Source: Paraburkholderia sartisoli
Lineage (GTDB): Bacteria; Pseudomonadota; Gammaproteobacteria; Burkholderiales; Burkholderiaceae
Direction of reading: 5' to 3'
Assembly (NCBI RefSeq): GCF_900107685.1
Contig: NZ_FNRQ01000014.1
Location: forward strand, 1 to 64,000
Length of the DNA stretch: 64,000 bases
Within the stretch, counting starts at the first letter, position 1; each line of letters begins with the position of its first letter. This document shows, in pieces, positions 17,759 through 26,853 of this stretch. The translations under genes were made by a program, and so were the position numbers. A model generated the notes under the pieces. The model worked only from the letters and a program-made list of their open reading frames with translations, was not told where the DNA came from and made no database searches.

Positions 17759-19023
17759 GCTGGTCCGAACGCTTCGGCTCCCGCCTCACGAAACAACGCG
17801 GCTCCGCCAGCGGCGAAGGGGTGTCCGCGCGCACGGGGGGCAGCGGTCTTGCGAGCGCCGTCAATGGCGTGAGGCCGCTGCGCTCGCGCATGCTCGACTA
17901 CGACCACGCGCTGCTGTGGGTCGTGATCGCGCTGCTCGGTCTGGGCGTGGTGATGGTGTATTCGGCGTCGATTGCGATGCCCGACTCGCCGAAGTACGCC
18001 GCGTATCGCGACTACGCGTTCCTCGTGCGACATCTGGTTTCGCTGGCGGTCGCCACCGTCGCGGCCGTGATCACGTTCCGGATTCCGATCTCGGTGTGGG
18101 ACAAATACGCGCCGAAGTTCTTCCTGCTCGCGCTGTTCACGCTCGTGATCGTGCTGATTCCGCACATCGGCAAGGGCGTGAACGGCGCGCGCCGCTGGAT
18201 CCCGCTCGGCATCTCGAACATGCAGCCGTCGGAAATCATGAAGCTCGCCGTGACGATCTACGCGGCGAACTACACGGTGCGCAAGCAGGAATACATGCAA
18301 AGCTTCGCGAAAGGCTTTCTGCCGATGGCGCTTGCCGTCGGCATGGTCGGCGCGCTGCTGCTGCTCGAGCCGGACATGGGCGCGTTCATGGTGATCGCGG
18401 CGATCGCGATGGGCGTGCTGTTCCTCGGCGGCGTGAACGGCAAGCTGTTCGGCGGCCTCGTCGCCACCGCGGTGGGCACGTTCAGTCTGCTGGTGTGGGC
18501 GTCGCCGTGGCGTCGCGAACGGATCTTCGCGTATCTCGATCCATGGGACGACCGTTACGCGCAGGGCAAGGCCTATCAGCTGACGCACTCGCTGATCGCG
18601 TTCGGACGGGGGGAATGGTTTGGCGTTGGTCTTGGCGGCAGCGTCGAGAAGCTCAATTATCTGCCGGAAGCGCATACCGACTTCATCCTTGCCGTGATCG
18701 GCGAGGAACTGGGCTTTGTCGGCGTGCTGATCGTGATCCTGCTGTTTTACTGGATCGTGCGCCGCTCGTTCGAGATCGGCCGTCAGGCGCTCGCGCTCGA
18801 CCGCACGTTCGCGGGGCTCGTCGCGAAGGGTGTCGGCATCTGGTTTGGCGCGCAGACGTTCATCAACATGGGCGTGAACCTCGGCCTTTTGCCGACCAAG
18901 GGTTTGACGCTGCCGCTCGTCAGTTATGGCGGCTCGGGCATCTTGCTGAACTGCGTCGCGCTGGCGGTGTTGATGCGCGTCGATTATGAAAATCGTGTGC
19001 TGATGCGTGGGGGGAAGGTATGA
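17755..19023 (+). CDS. ftsW: Septal peptidoglycan polymerase FtsW
   Basis: A 422-residue SEDS-family glycosyltransferase with about ten membrane helices that polymerises lipid II at the septum with FtsI. Conserved SEDS features are visible: VYSASIAM, the WIPLG and QPSE segment, the LEPDMG loop, AQGKAYQ and the LPEAHTDFI loop with its catalytic-region Asp, and LPLVSYGGSG. Its N-terminal ~45 residues are a polar Arg/Ser/Gly-rich cytoplasmic extension. Start at ATG 17755 overlaps the murD stop; the frame is open upstream but lies within murD. Confidence 0.95.
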   Translation: MSWSERFGSRLTKQRGSASGEGVSARTGGSGLASAVNGVRPLRSRMLDYDHALLWVVIALLGLGVVMVYSASIAMPDSPKYAAYRDYAFLVRHLVSLAVATVAAVITFRIPISVWDKYAPKFFLLALFTLVIVLIPHIGKGVNGARRWIPLGISNMQPSEIMKLAVTIYAANYTVRKQEYMQSFAKGFLPMALAVGMVGALLLLEPDMGAFMVIAAIAMGVLFLGGVNGKLFGGLVATAVGTFSLLVWASPWRRERIFAYLDPWDDRYAQGKAYQLTHSLIAFGRGEWFGVGLGGSVEKLNYLPEAHTDFILAVIGEELGFVGVLIVILLFYWIVRRSFEIGRQALALDRTFAGLVAKGVGIWFGAQTFINMGVNLGLLPTKGLTLPLVSYGGSGILLNCVALAVLMRVDYENRVLMRGGKV

Positions 19024-20141
19024 CCCCCATGCAGCAGCGCACGCTCATGGTGATGGCCGGCGGCACCGGGGGACACGTGTTCCCGGGGCTCGCGGTCGCG
19101 CACCGGATGCAGGCGTGGGGCTGGCGCGTCGTGTGGCTCGGCAACCCGACCGGCATGGAAGCGACGCTCGTGCCGAAGCACGGCATCCCGATGGAGTTCG
19201 TGCGCTTCGGCGGCCTGCGCGGCAAGGGCCTGAAGACGAAGCTGATGCTGCCGGTGAACCTGCTGCGCGCGTGCATGCAAAGCCTCTCCGTGCTGCGTCG
19301 CGTGAAGCCGGACGTCGTGCTTGGGATGGGCGGATACATCACGTTTCCGGCCGGCCTCATGGCCGCGATGAGCGGCCGTCCGCTCGTGCTGCACGAACAG
19401 AATTCGATCGCGGGCCTGACGAACAAGGTGCTCGCGAAAGTGGCAAAGCGCGTGCTGGTCGCGTTTCCGGATGCGTTGCCCCATGCCGAATGGACAGGTA
19501 ATCCAATTCGTGAGGAACTTGCGCTGACATTGGCACCCAAAGCTCGCTACGCACAACGCAGCGGGCCGCTGAACGTGCTGGTCGTGGGCGGCAGCCTGGG
19601 CGCGGCGGCGCTGAACGAAGTCGTGCCGCGCGCGCTGGCGCTGCTCGCGCCGGAGCAACGTCCGCGCATCGTGCATCAGGCGGGCGCGAAGCATATCGAC
19701 GCGTTGAAAGCGAATTACGCGGAAGCGGGCTTGCAGACCGGCGACGATCTGCAGCTCGTGCCGTTTATCGACGACATGGCGTCGGCCTATGCGAAAGCGG
19801 ATCTCGTGATCTGCCGCTCGGGCGCGATGACGGTCGCGGAAATTGCAGCAGTCGGCGTGGCGGCGTTTTTCGTGCCGTTCCCGCACGCAGTAGATGATCA
19901 CCAGACAACCAACGCAGCGTTTCTCGCCGATCACGGCGCGGCGCTCGTCGTGCAGCAACGCGATCTGTCGGCGGATACCCTCGCCGGCTGGTTGCGCAGC
20001 CAGACGCGGGACATCCTCGCGGACATGGCGGAGCGTTCGCGCTCGCTCGCGAAACCCGATGCCACCGAACAGGTCGCGCAGATCTGCGCCGCCGTGGCGG
20101 GTGTAATCCCGAGCTTGAGCCCGGAAGGAAGGCAACAATGA
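19020..20141 (+). CDS. murG: UDP-GlcNAc:lipid I N-acetylglucosaminyltransferase
   Basis: A 373-residue GT-B glycosyltransferase on the inner face of the membrane that turns lipid I into lipid II. The N-terminal glycine loop GGTGGHVFPG (near residue 14), GMGGYITFPAG, LHEQNSIAGLTNK, the second glycine loop GGSLGA, and the RSGAMTVAEIAAVG donor-binding segment are all present. Start at 19020 overlaps ftsW; an internal ATG at 19029 is a possible alternative. Ends in a four-base overlap with murC. Confidence 0.96.
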   Translation: MTPMQQRTLMVMAGGTGGHVFPGLAVAHRMQAWGWRVVWLGNPTGMEATLVPKHGIPMEFVRFGGLRGKGLKTKLMLPVNLLRACMQSLSVLRRVKPDVVLGMGGYITFPAGLMAAMSGRPLVLHEQNSIAGLTNKVLAKVAKRVLVAFPDALPHAEWTGNPIREELALTLAPKARYAQRSGPLNVLVVGGSLGAAALNEVVPRALALLAPEQRPRIVHQAGAKHIDALKANYAEAGLQTGDDLQLVPFIDDMASAYAKADLVICRSGAMTVAEIAAVGVAAFFVPFPHAVDDHQTTNAAFLADHGAALVVQQRDLSADTLAGWLRSQTRDILADMAERSRSLAKPDATEQVAQICAAVAGVIPSLSPEGRQQ

Positions 20142-21529
20142 AACATATCGTCAAACATATTCACTTTGTCGGCATCGGCGGCGCCGGCATGAGCGGCATC
20201 GCCGAAGTGCTCGTCAATCTCGGCTACCAGGTGAGCGGCTCCGACCTCGCGCGCAACGCGGTGACCGATCGCCTCAGCGCGCTCGGCGCACGCGTCGCGA
20301 TCGGTCACGACGAGGCGAACATCGAGGGTGCGAACGCCGTCGTCGTCTCGACGGCGGTGCGCAGCGACAACCCGGAAGTGCTAGCCGCGCGTCACCGGCG
20401 CATTCCGATCGTGCCGCGCGCGGTGATGCTCGCGGAACTGATGCGCCTGAAGCAGGGCATCGCGATTGCCGGCACGCATGGCAAGACGACCACGACGTCG
20501 CTGGTGGCGAGCGTGCTCGCGGCCGGCGGACTCGATCCGACGTTCGTGATCGGCGGGCGCCTCATCAGCGCGGGCGCAAATGCGCGGCTCGGCACGGGCG
20601 ACTTCATCGTCGCGGAAGCGGACGAGTCGGATGCGTCGTTCCTGAACCTGTTTCCGGTGATCGAGGTCATCACGAACATCGACGCCGATCACATGGACAC
20701 CTACGGCCACGATTTCGCGCGGCTCAAGCAGGCGTTCATCGAGTTCACGCATCGTCTGCCGTTCTACGGCATCGCGGTGCTGTGCGTCGACGATCCGAAC
20801 GTCAAGGAAATCCTGCCGTTCGTCTCGAAGCCGATCATCCGCTACGGTTTCGCGCCCGATGCGCAGGTGCGCGCGGTGAACGTCGAAGCGAAAGACGGGC
20901 GCATGCATTTCACCGCCATGCGCGAGGATGCGGCGCCGATCGACATCGTTTTGAACCTGCCCGGCACGCACAACGTACAGAACGCATTGGCCGCGATTGC
21001 AATCGCGACTGAACTCGAAGTCAAGGATGCCGATATCCAGCGGGCGCTCGCGGATTTCAACGGCGTCGGTCGACGCTTCCAGCGTTACGGCGAAGTGCCG
21101 GCGCCGGATGGCGGCACGTACACGCTGGTCGACGATTACGGGCATCACCCGGTCGAGATGGCCGCGACGGTCGCGGCGGCGCGCGGTGCATTTCCCGGCC
21201 GCAGGCTCGTGCTGGCGTTTCAGCCGCACCGCTTCACGCGCACGCGTGACTGCTTCGAGGATTTCGTGAAGGTGCTGTCGACGGTCGACGCACTGGTCCT
21301 GACCGAAGTCTACGCAGCCGGAGAAGCGCCGATCATCGCCGCCGACGGCCGCGCGCTCGCGCGCGCGCTGCGCGTGGCGGGCAAGGTCGAGCCGGTATTT
21401 GTCGACACGGTGGATGAAGTGCCGGATGCGCTCGCAGCAGTGGTGCGCGGCGGCGACGTGGTGATCACGATGGGCGCGGGTTCGATCGGCGGTGTGCCGG
21501 GTCGGATCGCCCAGGAACAGAAGGTGTGA
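20138..21529 (+). CDS. murC: UDP-N-acetylmuramate:L-alanine ligase
   Basis: A 463-residue Mur ligase that starts stem-peptide synthesis by adding L-Ala to UDP-MurNAc. The N-terminal GIGGAGMSGIAEVL nucleotide-binding motif, ATP loop GTHGKT at 112-117, EADESDASF and the C-terminal DDYGHHPVE and FQPHRFTRT motifs are diagnostic. Coupled to murG by a four-base overlap. The ddlB start follows one base after its stop. Confidence 0.96.
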   Translation: MKHIVKHIHFVGIGGAGMSGIAEVLVNLGYQVSGSDLARNAVTDRLSALGARVAIGHDEANIEGANAVVVSTAVRSDNPEVLAARHRRIPIVPRAVMLAELMRLKQGIAIAGTHGKTTTTSLVASVLAAGGLDPTFVIGGRLISAGANARLGTGDFIVAEADESDASFLNLFPVIEVITNIDADHMDTYGHDFARLKQAFIEFTHRLPFYGIAVLCVDDPNVKEILPFVSKPIIRYGFAPDAQVRAVNVEAKDGRMHFTAMREDAAPIDIVLNLPGTHNVQNALAAIAIATELEVKDADIQRALADFNGVGRRFQRYGEVPAPDGGTYTLVDDYGHHPVEMAATVAAARGAFPGRRLVLAFQPHRFTRTRDCFEDFVKVLSTVDALVLTEVYAAGEAPIIAADGRALARALRVAGKVEPVFVDTVDEVPDALAAVVRGGDVVITMGAGSIGGVPGRIAQEQKV

Positions 21530-21530
21530 G

Positions 21531-22472
21531 ATGAGCAGTATCGATCCCAAACAGTTCGGCAAGGTGGCAGTGCTCCTCGGCGGGAATTCCTCCGAGCGCG
21601 AGGTGTCGCTCACGTCCGGCCGTCTCGTGCTGCAAGGCCTGCGTGACGCGGGCGTGGACGCGCATCCGTTCGATCCGGCTGAGCGCCCGCTCGCCGCATT
21701 GAAGGAAGAGGGTTTTGTGCGTGCGTTCAACGCGCTGCACGGCGGCTACGGCGAGAACGGCCAGATCCAGGGCGCGCTCGATTTCTATGGCATCCGCTAC
21801 ACGGGTAGCGGCGTGCTGGGTTCGGCGCTCGGTCTCGACAAGTTCCGCACGAAGCTCGTGTGGCAGCAGCTCGGCGTGCCGACGCCGCCGTTCGAAGCCG
21901 TGCTGCGCGGCGACGACTACGACGCGCGCGCGGTCGGGATCGTCGCGAAGCTCGGCTTGCCGCTCTTCGTGAAACCGGCGAGCGAGGGATCGAGCGTCGC
22001 GGTCATCAAGGTGAAGCGCGCCGACGCACTGCCGGCCGCACTCGCCGAAGCCGCGAAGTTCGACAAAATCGTCGTGGTGGAACAGAGCATCGAAGGCGGC
22101 GGCGAGTACACCGCGTGCGTCGCGGGCGATCTCGATCTGCCGGTGATCCGCATCATCCCGGCCGGCGAGTTTTACGACTATCACGCGAAGTACGTCGCGA
22201 ACGACACGCAGTATCTGATTCCCTGCGGCCTCGCGCCGGACGCCGAAGCGCGCCTGAAAGTGCTCGCGCGCCGTGCGTTCGACGTACTCGGCTGCACCGA
22301 CTGGGGCCGCGCCGATTTCATGCTCGACGCCGATGGCAACCCGTATTTCCTCGAAGTGAACACGGCGCCTGGCATGACCGATCACTCGCTGCCGCCGAAG
22401 GCGGCGCGCGCGGTCGGCATCAGCTACCAGGAACTGGTGGTGAAAGTGCTGTCGCTGACACTGAAGGACTGA
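21531..22472 (+). CDS. ddlB: D-alanine:D-alanine ligase
   Basis: A 313-residue ATP-grasp enzyme that makes the D-Ala-D-Ala dipeptide used by MurF. Visible motifs are GGNSSEREVS near the N-terminus, HGGYGENG, the KPASEGSS ATP-grasp strand, and the metal-binding FLEVNTAPGMT near residue 280. Start at ATG 21531 follows the murC stop directly; an in-frame codon run upstream to 21492 lies within murC. The family and cluster position suggest the B-type Ddl. Confidence 0.95.
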   Translation: MSSIDPKQFGKVAVLLGGNSSEREVSLTSGRLVLQGLRDAGVDAHPFDPAERPLAALKEEGFVRAFNALHGGYGENGQIQGALDFYGIRYTGSGVLGSALGLDKFRTKLVWQQLGVPTPPFEAVLRGDDYDARAVGIVAKLGLPLFVKPASEGSSVAVIKVKRADALPAALAEAAKFDKIVVVEQSIEGGGEYTACVAGDLDLPVIRIIPAGEFYDYHAKYVANDTQYLIPCGLAPDAEARLKVLARRAFDVLGCTDWGRADFMLDADGNPYFLEVNTAPGMTDHSLPPKAARAVGISYQELVVKVLSLTLKD

Positions 22473-22481
22473 CGCCCAGAC

Positions 22482-23234
22482 ATGTGGAACAACGTTCGCC
22501 AGCTCAATTTCGCCTCCAACGCACTGCATGCGTTGCTGGTGCTCGTGCTGCTGGCGGCAGGCGGTTACTGGATGATCCAGCGCCCGGGCTTCGCGCTGCG
22601 CGAAATCCAGATCGACGGCGACACCGAGCACATCAATTCGCCGACGGTGCGCGCAAGCGTGGTCGGCCGCTTGAAGGGCAACTACTTCACCGTCGATCTG
22701 GACAGCGCGCGGCAGGCGTTCGAGCAGATGCCGTGGGTGCGTCACGCGAGCGTGCGGCGCGTCTGGCCGAACGCGCTGGCTGTCACGCTGGAGGAGTACA
22801 AACCGCTCGGTACGTGGGGCAGCGATCAGCTTGTCAGTGTCGACGGCGATCTCTTCACCGCGAACCAGGGCGAGCTGGAGCAGGAACTGCCGGCCTTCGA
22901 TGGACCGGACGGCACGGCGAAGGAAGTGGTCGCGCGGTATCGCGACTTCAAGACGTGGTTTGCGCCGCTTGGCGCGACGCCGGAAGAAGTGACGCTGTCG
23001 CCGCGTTATGCATGGACGGTGAAGCTGTCGAACGGAATGCAGGTGGAGCTCGGCCGCGAACGCAATCAGGACACGCTCCTCGATCGCTCGCGCAGGTTGA
23101 CCGCGGCGTGGGGCGCGGTGAGGCAACGTTGGGGGAACGACATTGAGTATGCGGACTTGCGCTATCCGAACGGTTTCGCGATTCGCGCAGCAGGCATGCG
23201 CTTCATCAGCGAACCCGACAAGGGCAAGAAGTAA
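22482..23234 (+). CDS. ftsQ: Cell division protein FtsQ
   Basis: A 250-residue bitopic membrane protein that links early and late divisome proteins through FtsB and FtsL. A short cytoplasmic N-terminus is followed by one transmembrane helix (residues ~13-32), then the POTRA domain (FALREIQIDGDTEHI onward) and the beta domain with VRRVWPNALAVTLEEYKP. Nine bases after ddlB and 27 before ftsA, so likely cotranscribed. Confidence 0.94.
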   Translation: MWNNVRQLNFASNALHALLVLVLLAAGGYWMIQRPGFALREIQIDGDTEHINSPTVRASVVGRLKGNYFTVDLDSARQAFEQMPWVRHASVRRVWPNALAVTLEEYKPLGTWGSDQLVSVDGDLFTANQGELEQELPAFDGPDGTAKEVVARYRDFKTWFAPLGATPEEVTLSPRYAWTVKLSNGMQVELGRERNQDTLLDRSRRLTAAWGAVRQRWGNDIEYADLRYPNGFAIRAAGMRFISEPDKGKK

Positions 23235-23261
23235 ACGGACATCACACGCAATGAGCACGCT

Positions 23262-24494
23262 ATGAGTAAAGACTATAAAGATCTGCTGGTCGCCCTCGAC
23301 ATCGGGACGTCGAAGGTGGTGGCCATCGTCGCCGAGCTGAAAGGCGAAGGTCACTACGAGGTGATCGGCCTCGGCCAGAGCGAATCGAAGGGGCTCAAGA
23401 AAGGCGTCGTGGTGAATATCGAGGCCACGGTGCAATCGATTCAGCGCGCGCTCGAAGAAGCCGAACTAATGGCCGACTGCAAGATCACAAACGTATTCAC
23501 TGGAATCGCCGGCAGCCATATCCGCAGCTTCAATTCGAGCGGCATGGTGGCGATCAAGGAAAAGGAAGTCACGCAGACGGATGTGGCGCGCGTGATCGAG
23601 ACGGCGAAGGCGATCAATATCCCGACCGATCAGCAGGTGCTGCACATCCTGACGCAGGAATTCATCATCGACGGCCAGGAAGACGTGCGCGAGCCGATCG
23701 GCATGAGCGGCATCCGCCTCGAAGTGAAGGTGCATATCGTGACCGGCGCGGTGAGCGCGGCGCAGAACATCGTCAAGTGCGTGCGCCGCTGCGGGCTCGA
23801 AGTGAACGATCTGATCTTGCAGCCGCTGGCGTCGTCGCTGGCGGTGCTGACGGAAGACGAAAAAGAGCTGGGCGTGGTGCTCGTCGACATCGGCGGCGGC
23901 ACGACTGATATTGCGATTTTCAGCGAAGGCGCGATCCGTCACACCGCGGTGATTCCGATTGCCGGCGACCAGATCACGAGCGACATCGCGATGGCGCTGC
24001 GCACGCCGACGCCGGATGCGGAAGACATCAAGGTCGACTACGGCATCGCGAAGCAGGCGCTCGCCGATCCGGACGAGATGATCGAAGTGCCGGGGCTCGG
24101 CGAGCGCGGTCCGCGCACGCTGTCGCGCCAGGCGCTGGCGGCGGTGGTCGAGCCGCGCGTCGAAGAACTGTTTTCGCTCGTGCAGCAGGTGGTGCGCGAG
24201 TCGGGTTACGAAGAGCTGCTGAGTTCCGGCGTCGTGTTGACTGGCGGCGCGTCGATGATGCCGGGCATGGTCGAACTCGGCGAGGACATTTTCCTGAAGC
24301 CGGTGCGTATCGGCGCGCCGGAATACGCGGGCGGTCTCGCGGACGTGGTGCGCAATCCGCGTTATTCGACGGCGATGGGGCTGCTCGTCGAAGGCCGCTC
24401 GCAACGCATGCGCGGTCGCAAGGTCGCGGTGCAGTCGGGTTCGATGGGCCAGGTGTTCGGACGGATGAAAGACTGGTTCCTCGGCAACTTTTAA
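23262..24494 (+). CDS. ftsA: Cell division protein FtsA
   Basis: A 410-residue actin-like ATPase that tethers FtsZ to the inner membrane and recruits later divisome proteins. Phosphate-binding motifs ALDIGTSKV (phosphate 1), VDIGGGTTDIA (phosphate 2) and LTGGASMMPG (adenosine) are present, as is the inserted 1C domain. The last residues (GRMKDWFLGNF) form the amphipathic membrane-targeting helix. Length is normal. The next gene is ftsZ after an unusually structured 158-base gap. Confidence 0.96.
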   Translation: MSKDYKDLLVALDIGTSKVVAIVAELKGEGHYEVIGLGQSESKGLKKGVVVNIEATVQSIQRALEEAELMADCKITNVFTGIAGSHIRSFNSSGMVAIKEKEVTQTDVARVIETAKAINIPTDQQVLHILTQEFIIDGQEDVREPIGMSGIRLEVKVHIVTGAVSAAQNIVKCVRRCGLEVNDLILQPLASSLAVLTEDEKELGVVLVDIGGGTTDIAIFSEGAIRHTAVIPIAGDQITSDIAMALRTPTPDAEDIKVDYGIAKQALADPDEMIEVPGLGERGPRTLSRQALAAVVEPRVEELFSLVQQVVRESGYEELLSSGVVLTGGASMMPGMVELGEDIFLKPVRIGAPEYAGGLADVVRNPRYSTAMGLLVEGRSQRMRGRKVAVQSGSMGQVFGRMKDWFLGNF

Positions 24495-24613
24495 CGCGGC
24501 ACCCGGTTTCAGAAGCAGTTGCAGGACGCAGATTTTCAGAAATACGCGCTGGTGCCGGCGGCTGGCGCGCGACAGGGGGTTGCCCGATCTCCTGCCGAAT
24601 AACGGCCGAATAG

Positions 24614-24637
24614 CTGCCTTGCGGCAGTACATTTTTT
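24614..24637 (+). terminator. Terminator-like hairpin directly upstream of ftsZ
   Basis: CTGCC (24614-24618) pairs with GGCAG (24623-24627) around TTGC, with one further G-T pair possible, and a run of six Ts follows at 24632-24637. The ftsZ ribosome site GGAGG begins five bases later. The stem is short, so it would be a weak terminator or attenuator; it might instead shape ftsZ mRNA processing. Confidence 0.35.
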
Positions 24638-24652
24638 CTTGACGGAGGCAAC

Positions 24653-25852
24653 ATGGAATTCCAGATGCTGGAAACCGAAACCAACGGCACCATCATCAAG
24701 GTGGTTGGTGTAGGTGGCGCTGGCGGCAATGCCGTTCAGCACATGATCAACCGCGGCGTGCAAGGCGTCGACTTCATCGTGATGAACACGGATGCACAGG
24801 CCCTGTCGCGTTCGCGCGCCACGGCTGTGATCCAGCTCGGCAACACCGGTCTCGGCGCGGGCGCCAAGCCGGAGATGGGCCGTTCGGCAGCAGAAGAAGC
24901 CCGTGAGCGCATCGCCGACGCACTGCGCGGCGCGCACATGGTGTTCATCACCGCGGGCATGGGTGGCGGCACGGGCACGGGCGCGGCACCGGTCGTCGCG
25001 CAGATCGCCAAGGAGATGGGCATTCTGACCGTGGGCGTCGTCAGCAAGCCGTTCGAATTCGAAGGCGGCAAGCGGATGCGCGTGGCAGAAGCGGGTTCGC
25101 AGCAACTGGAGGATCACGTCGACTCGCTGATCGTCGTTCTGAACGACAAGCTGTTCGAGGTGATGGGCGATGACGCCGAGATGGACAAATGCTTCCAGTG
25201 CGCAGATGACGTTCTGAACAACGCAGTCGCCGGTATCGCGGAAATAATCAATGTAGACGGTCTGGTGAACGTCGACTTTGAGGACGTGAAGACGGTGATG
25301 GGCGAGCAGGGCAAGGCGATGATGGGCACGGCGACGGTTGCCGGTGTCGATCGCGCGCGTCTCGCGGCGGAGCAGGCTGTTGCGAGCCCGCTGCTGGAAG
25401 GAGTGGACCTGTCGGGCGCGCGTGGCGTGCTCGTGAACATCACGTCGAGCCGTTCGCTGCGTCTGTCGGAAACGCGCGAGGTGATGAACACGATCAAGAG
25501 CTATGCTGCAGAAGACGCAACCGTGATTTTTGGCGCAGTCTATGACGATGCGATGGGCGACGCGCTGCGCGTGACGGTCGTGGCAACGGGTCTCGGCCGT
25601 GCGGCGAAGAAGCAGCAATCGGCACCGATGACGCTGCTGCGTACCGGCACCGACAACCAGCCGATCGGTGCTCATGCGCACGCTTACGCGTCGCAACAGC
25701 ATCACTCGGGCGCCGCCGATTACGGTTCGCTGGATACGCCGGCTGTATGGCGTACGTCGCGTGACACGGCGGCTTCGCACGTGCAGGCGTTGCAGGAAAA
25801 GGGCGTCGACACGTACGATATCCCGGCGTTCCTGCGCAAGCAGGCGGATTAA
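24653..25852 (+). CDS. ftsZ: Cell division protein FtsZ
   Basis: A 399-residue tubulin-like GTPase that forms the Z ring. The tubulin signature GGGTGTG lies at 104-110, the N-terminal GVGGAGGNAVQHM loop and the T7 loop (NVDFEDVKTVM) needed for GTP hydrolysis are present. The conserved C-terminal peptide DTYDIPAFLRKQAD, which binds FtsA and ZapD, ends the protein after a short His/Ala/Ser linker. ACGGAGG gives a strong ribosome site. Last gene of the dcw cluster; ZapD, a partner, is encoded at 37522-38277. Confidence 0.97.
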   Translation: MEFQMLETETNGTIIKVVGVGGAGGNAVQHMINRGVQGVDFIVMNTDAQALSRSRATAVIQLGNTGLGAGAKPEMGRSAAEEARERIADALRGAHMVFITAGMGGGTGTGAAPVVAQIAKEMGILTVGVVSKPFEFEGGKRMRVAEAGSQQLEDHVDSLIVVLNDKLFEVMGDDAEMDKCFQCADDVLNNAVAGIAEIINVDGLVNVDFEDVKTVMGEQGKAMMGTATVAGVDRARLAAEQAVASPLLEGVDLSGARGVLVNITSSRSLRLSETREVMNTIKSYAAEDATVIFGAVYDDAMGDALRVTVVATGLGRAAKKQQSAPMTLLRTGTDNQPIGAHAHAYASQQHHSGAADYGSLDTPAVWRTSRDTAASHVQALQEKGVDTYDIPAFLRKQAD

Positions 25853-26075
25853 CCGCAGGCTGGGCTGCGCTGTGGCACGGTGGATGCGTGCCAGCAGCGA
25901 CATGCACGGGCGTGGCGGGTGAACGGCGAACAAGGCCGCGTTTCGTCAGATACGCGGCGGGGACAGATGCCCTCTTCGTATTCGCGAAGCGGATCGGGCG
26001 ACTGTCGGCGAAAGCCGGGTTCACTGCGACACGAAAACGTGCGGATGCAAGCCGCATCGATGTAAAGGACTGAGC

Positions 26076-26579
26076 ATGATTCAGGTGGGTGAAAAGCTGC
26101 CGGACGCAATTGTCTACGAATTGATCGAAGACGAACGCGAAGGCTGCACGATCGGGCCCAACAGCTTCGACGTGCGCGAACAGACCGCGGGCAAGCGCGT
26201 GGTGATCTTCGGATTGCCCGGCGCGTTCACGCCGACCTGTTCGGCAAAGCATGTGCCGGGTTATGTCGAACACGCTGCCGCGTTTCAGGCGGCCGGTGTC
26301 GACGAGATCTGGTGCGTGTCCGTCAACGACGCGTTCGTCATGGGCGCGTGGGCGCGCGATCAGCACACCTCGGGCAAGGTGCGCATGATGGCGGACGGCA
26401 GTGCGGCTTTCACGCGGGCGCTTGGTCTGGAGCAGGATCTGTCGGCGCGTGGCATGGGGATCCGTTCCCAGCGCTACGCCATGGTGGTCGACGACGGCGT
26501 GGTCAAGACGCTGAACATCGAGGCACCCGGCAAATTCGAAGTCAGCGATGCAGCCAGTATTCTCGCCACGTTGAGCTAG
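26076..26579 (+). CDS. Peroxiredoxin (Prx5 / AhpC-TSA family)
   Basis: A 167-residue thiol peroxidase that reduces hydrogen peroxide and organic hydroperoxides. The peroxidatic cysteine sits in PGAFTPTCSAKHVPGY near residue 55, the hallmark of the Prx5 group. Length matches cytoplasmic atypical 2-Cys or 1-Cys types; no clear resolving cysteine is fixed by the family. Start at 26076 follows AAAGGACTGAGC. It sits between ftsZ and lpxC, a place where enteric bacteria have no such gene. The upstream gap 25853-26075 shows no terminator I can recognise. Confidence 0.9.
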   Translation: MIQVGEKLPDAIVYELIEDEREGCTIGPNSFDVREQTAGKRVVIFGLPGAFTPTCSAKHVPGYVEHAAAFQAAGVDEIWCVSVNDAFVMGAWARDQHTSGKVRMMADGSAAFTRALGLEQDLSARGMGIRSQRYAMVVDDGVVKTLNIEAPGKFEVSDAASILATLS

Positions 26580-26791
26580 CTGCAAACGCCCGTTTTGTCG
26601 TCCGGCCCGCGAATGTTGCAGGCAGGCAACGACACGATGACGCTTTTGTGACTGGCCGTTACGCGGGCCGATGTCCGGAAACGCCTCCGTTCCGGGCGTC
26701 GGCCCGTCACGCTTTCCGCGCGGTTCCCGTGAAGTAACGACGGGAAACAGATTGATACGTTCAGTGAAAACCCGATGTGAGGTTGATGGAG

Positions 26792-26797
26792 TATAAT
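26792..26797 (+). promoter_or_regulatory. Candidate -10 element of lpxC
   Basis: A perfect TATAAT lies 57 bases upstream of the lpxC start. The -35 region at the usual distance is poor, so the promoter is tentative. Confidence 0.4.
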
Positions 26798-26853
26798 TCG
26801 CGCTATGGAATAAAAAGTCCCGATTGGGATTTTCAATCGAATAGAAGACCATT

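Noticed and set aside
21465..23435. Very long open frame on the minus strand opposite murC-ddlB-ftsQ (similar ones lie opposite secA at 31595-34498 and nrdA at 57413-60283)
   Set aside because: They arise from the high GC and codon pattern of the real genes; translations are Arg/His-rich without domains, and they have no ribosome sites or operon logic.
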